Assembly (NCBI RefSeq): GCF_000744815.1
Contig: NZ_JQMQ01000005.1
Span: 876,055 to 940,054, forward strand
Origin: Phaeacidiphilus oryzae TH49
Lineage (GTDB): Bacteria > Actinomycetota > Actinomycetes > Streptomycetales > Streptomycetaceae
Direction of reading: 5' to 3'
DNA length: 64,000 nt
Below the pieces are notes generated by a model. It was not told where the DNA came from. It saw only the letters and a program-made list of their open reading frames with translations, and did not search any database. The translations under genes and the position numbers were made by a program. Positions 63,385 through 64,000 of this stretch are shown piece by piece (the stretch's first letter is position 1; every line of letters begins with the position of its first letter).

Positions 63385-64000
63385 TCACAGGCCGCGGCGC
63401 CGCCCACCGGCGGTGTCCGCGCCGGTGGTATCCGCGCCGGCGCCCGCGACCTGGAGGAGGTACGGGTTGCTGGCGCGCTCGCGGCCGATGGTGGTCTGCG
63501 GTCCGTGCCCGGAGAGGACCACGGTCTCGTCCTGGAGGGGCAGGCACACGCGGGCCAGCGAGTCCAGGAGGGCGCTGTGGTCGCCACCGGGCAGGTCGGT
63601 GCGTCCGACGGAGCCGGCGAAGAGGAGGTCGCCCGAGAAGAACACCGGGGGCACGTCCCCCGCGGCGGGCGTCCGGAACGTCACCGACCCCTTGGTATGG
63701 CCGGGCGCGTGGTCCACGGTCATCCGCAGTCCGGCCAGGGCCAGCTCGGCGCCGTCCTCCAGCAGCCGCAGGTCGTCCGGCTCCCCCACGGTGATCTCGC
63801 CCATCAGCTGCTGCCCGATGGCGCGGCCGAGGCCCTTTCCGGGATCGCTCAGCATGTACCGGTCGTCCGGGTGGATCCACGCCGGGACGCCGTGCGCTCC
63901 GGCGACCGGGACCACCGAGGCGGTGTGATCGATGTGGCCGTGGGTCAGGACGACCGCCACCGGCTTGAGGCGGTGCTCCCGCAGGGCCTCCTCGACTCCG
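63385..64000 (-). CDS. Metallo-beta-lactamase-fold hydrolase (5' end outside window)
   Basis: C-terminal 204 or so residues of a glyoxalase II-like metallo-hydrolase; the reading frame is open to the window edge, so the start lies beyond 64000. The zinc motif is [10 protein letters not shown], with a further ligand in [13 protein letters not shown] and the bridging aspartate in [14 protein letters not shown]; a C-terminal histidine is in [13 protein letters not shown]. These match the YcbL/GloB-like group. It is 49 nt upstream of hisS on the same strand; in related genomes this gene sits between a peptidyl-prolyl isomerase gene and hisS. The specific substrate is not predictable. Confidence 0.88.
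   Translation of the reverse strand, partial: GVEEALREHRLKPVAVVLTHGHIDHTASVVPVAGAHGVPAWIHPDDRYMLSDPGKGLGRAIGQQLMGEITVGEPDDLRLLEDGAELALAGLRMTVDHAPGHTKGSVTFRTPAAGDVPPVFFSGDLLFAGSVGRTDLPGGDHSALLDSLARVCLPLQDETVVLSGHGPQTTIGRERASNPYLLQVAGAGADTTGADTAGGRRRGL

Overview
The window is high-GC actinobacterial chromosome, almost certainly from the Streptomycetaceae. The evidence is the very high GC content, frequent GTG and occasional TTG starts, chains of genes overlapping by 4 nt (ATGA or GTGA), a bldD gene, the actinobacterial integration host factor, a GuaB1-type GMP reductase, and a run of core genes in a familiar actinobacterial order. I see no phage, insertion sequence, CRISPR array or tRNA. Most of the window is conserved housekeeping DNA and most genes lie on the minus strand.

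Layout. 1-5.7 kb: the 5' part of hisG, then hisE, and an FMN-riboswitch-controlled riboflavin operon (ribD-ribE-ribM-ribBA-ribH), all minus strand. 5.8-8.2 kb: a NarL-type two-component pair. 8.4-14.4 kb, plus strand: an NCS2 nucleobase permease, a three-subunit molybdenum hydroxylase (large-FAD-2Fe2S) and a DUF5995 protein. 14.5-28 kb: guaB1, rpe, rsmB-fmt-def, priA, metK, coaBC, rpoZ, gmk and the sIHF gene on minus, with a small HTH protein and a class II aldolase on plus. 28.2-38.2 kb: the complete de novo UMP operon pyrR-pyrB-pyrC-(membrane protein)-carA-carB-pyrD-pyrF, with a probable PyrR-binding hairpin over the pyrR ribosome-binding site. 38.5 kb: bldD. 39-43.7 kb: an SRPBCC protein, an unknown protein, nusB-efp, an M24-like protein that has lost most metal ligands, and a P-loop ATPase. 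43.7-54.4 kb: aroB, aroK, aroC (frameshifted here), aroE, mltG, ruvX, alaS, DUF6167 and DUF948 proteins, rpsD. 54.8-64 kb: rarA, a CitAB/DcuSR-type two-component system divergent from a C4-dicarboxylate symporter, aspS, hisS, and a metallo-beta-lactamase-fold hydrolase cut by the window end.

How the genes fit together. The rib and pyr operons are each a complete biosynthetic route with its own RNA-level control: FMN sensing for rib, and PyrR acting on its own leader for pyr. The shikimate block supplies chorismate. gmk, guaB1, the pyr genes and the permease/molybdenum hydroxylase touch nucleotide metabolism. The convergent and 3'-end gaps hold strong hairpins. Several are built from one 28-bp repeat whose core is identical at 20.66, 20.76 (inverted) and 30.27 kb, with near copies at 14.44, 54.76 and 60.23 kb.

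I did not find a clearly new multi-gene system. The items most worth a second look are the aroC frameshift, the PyrR leader hairpin, the uncharacterised membrane protein coupled inside the pyr operon, the degenerate M24 and PriA proteins, the altered active-site motif in the molybdenum hydroxylase, and the repeat family that doubles as terminators and as the C-terminus of one protein.
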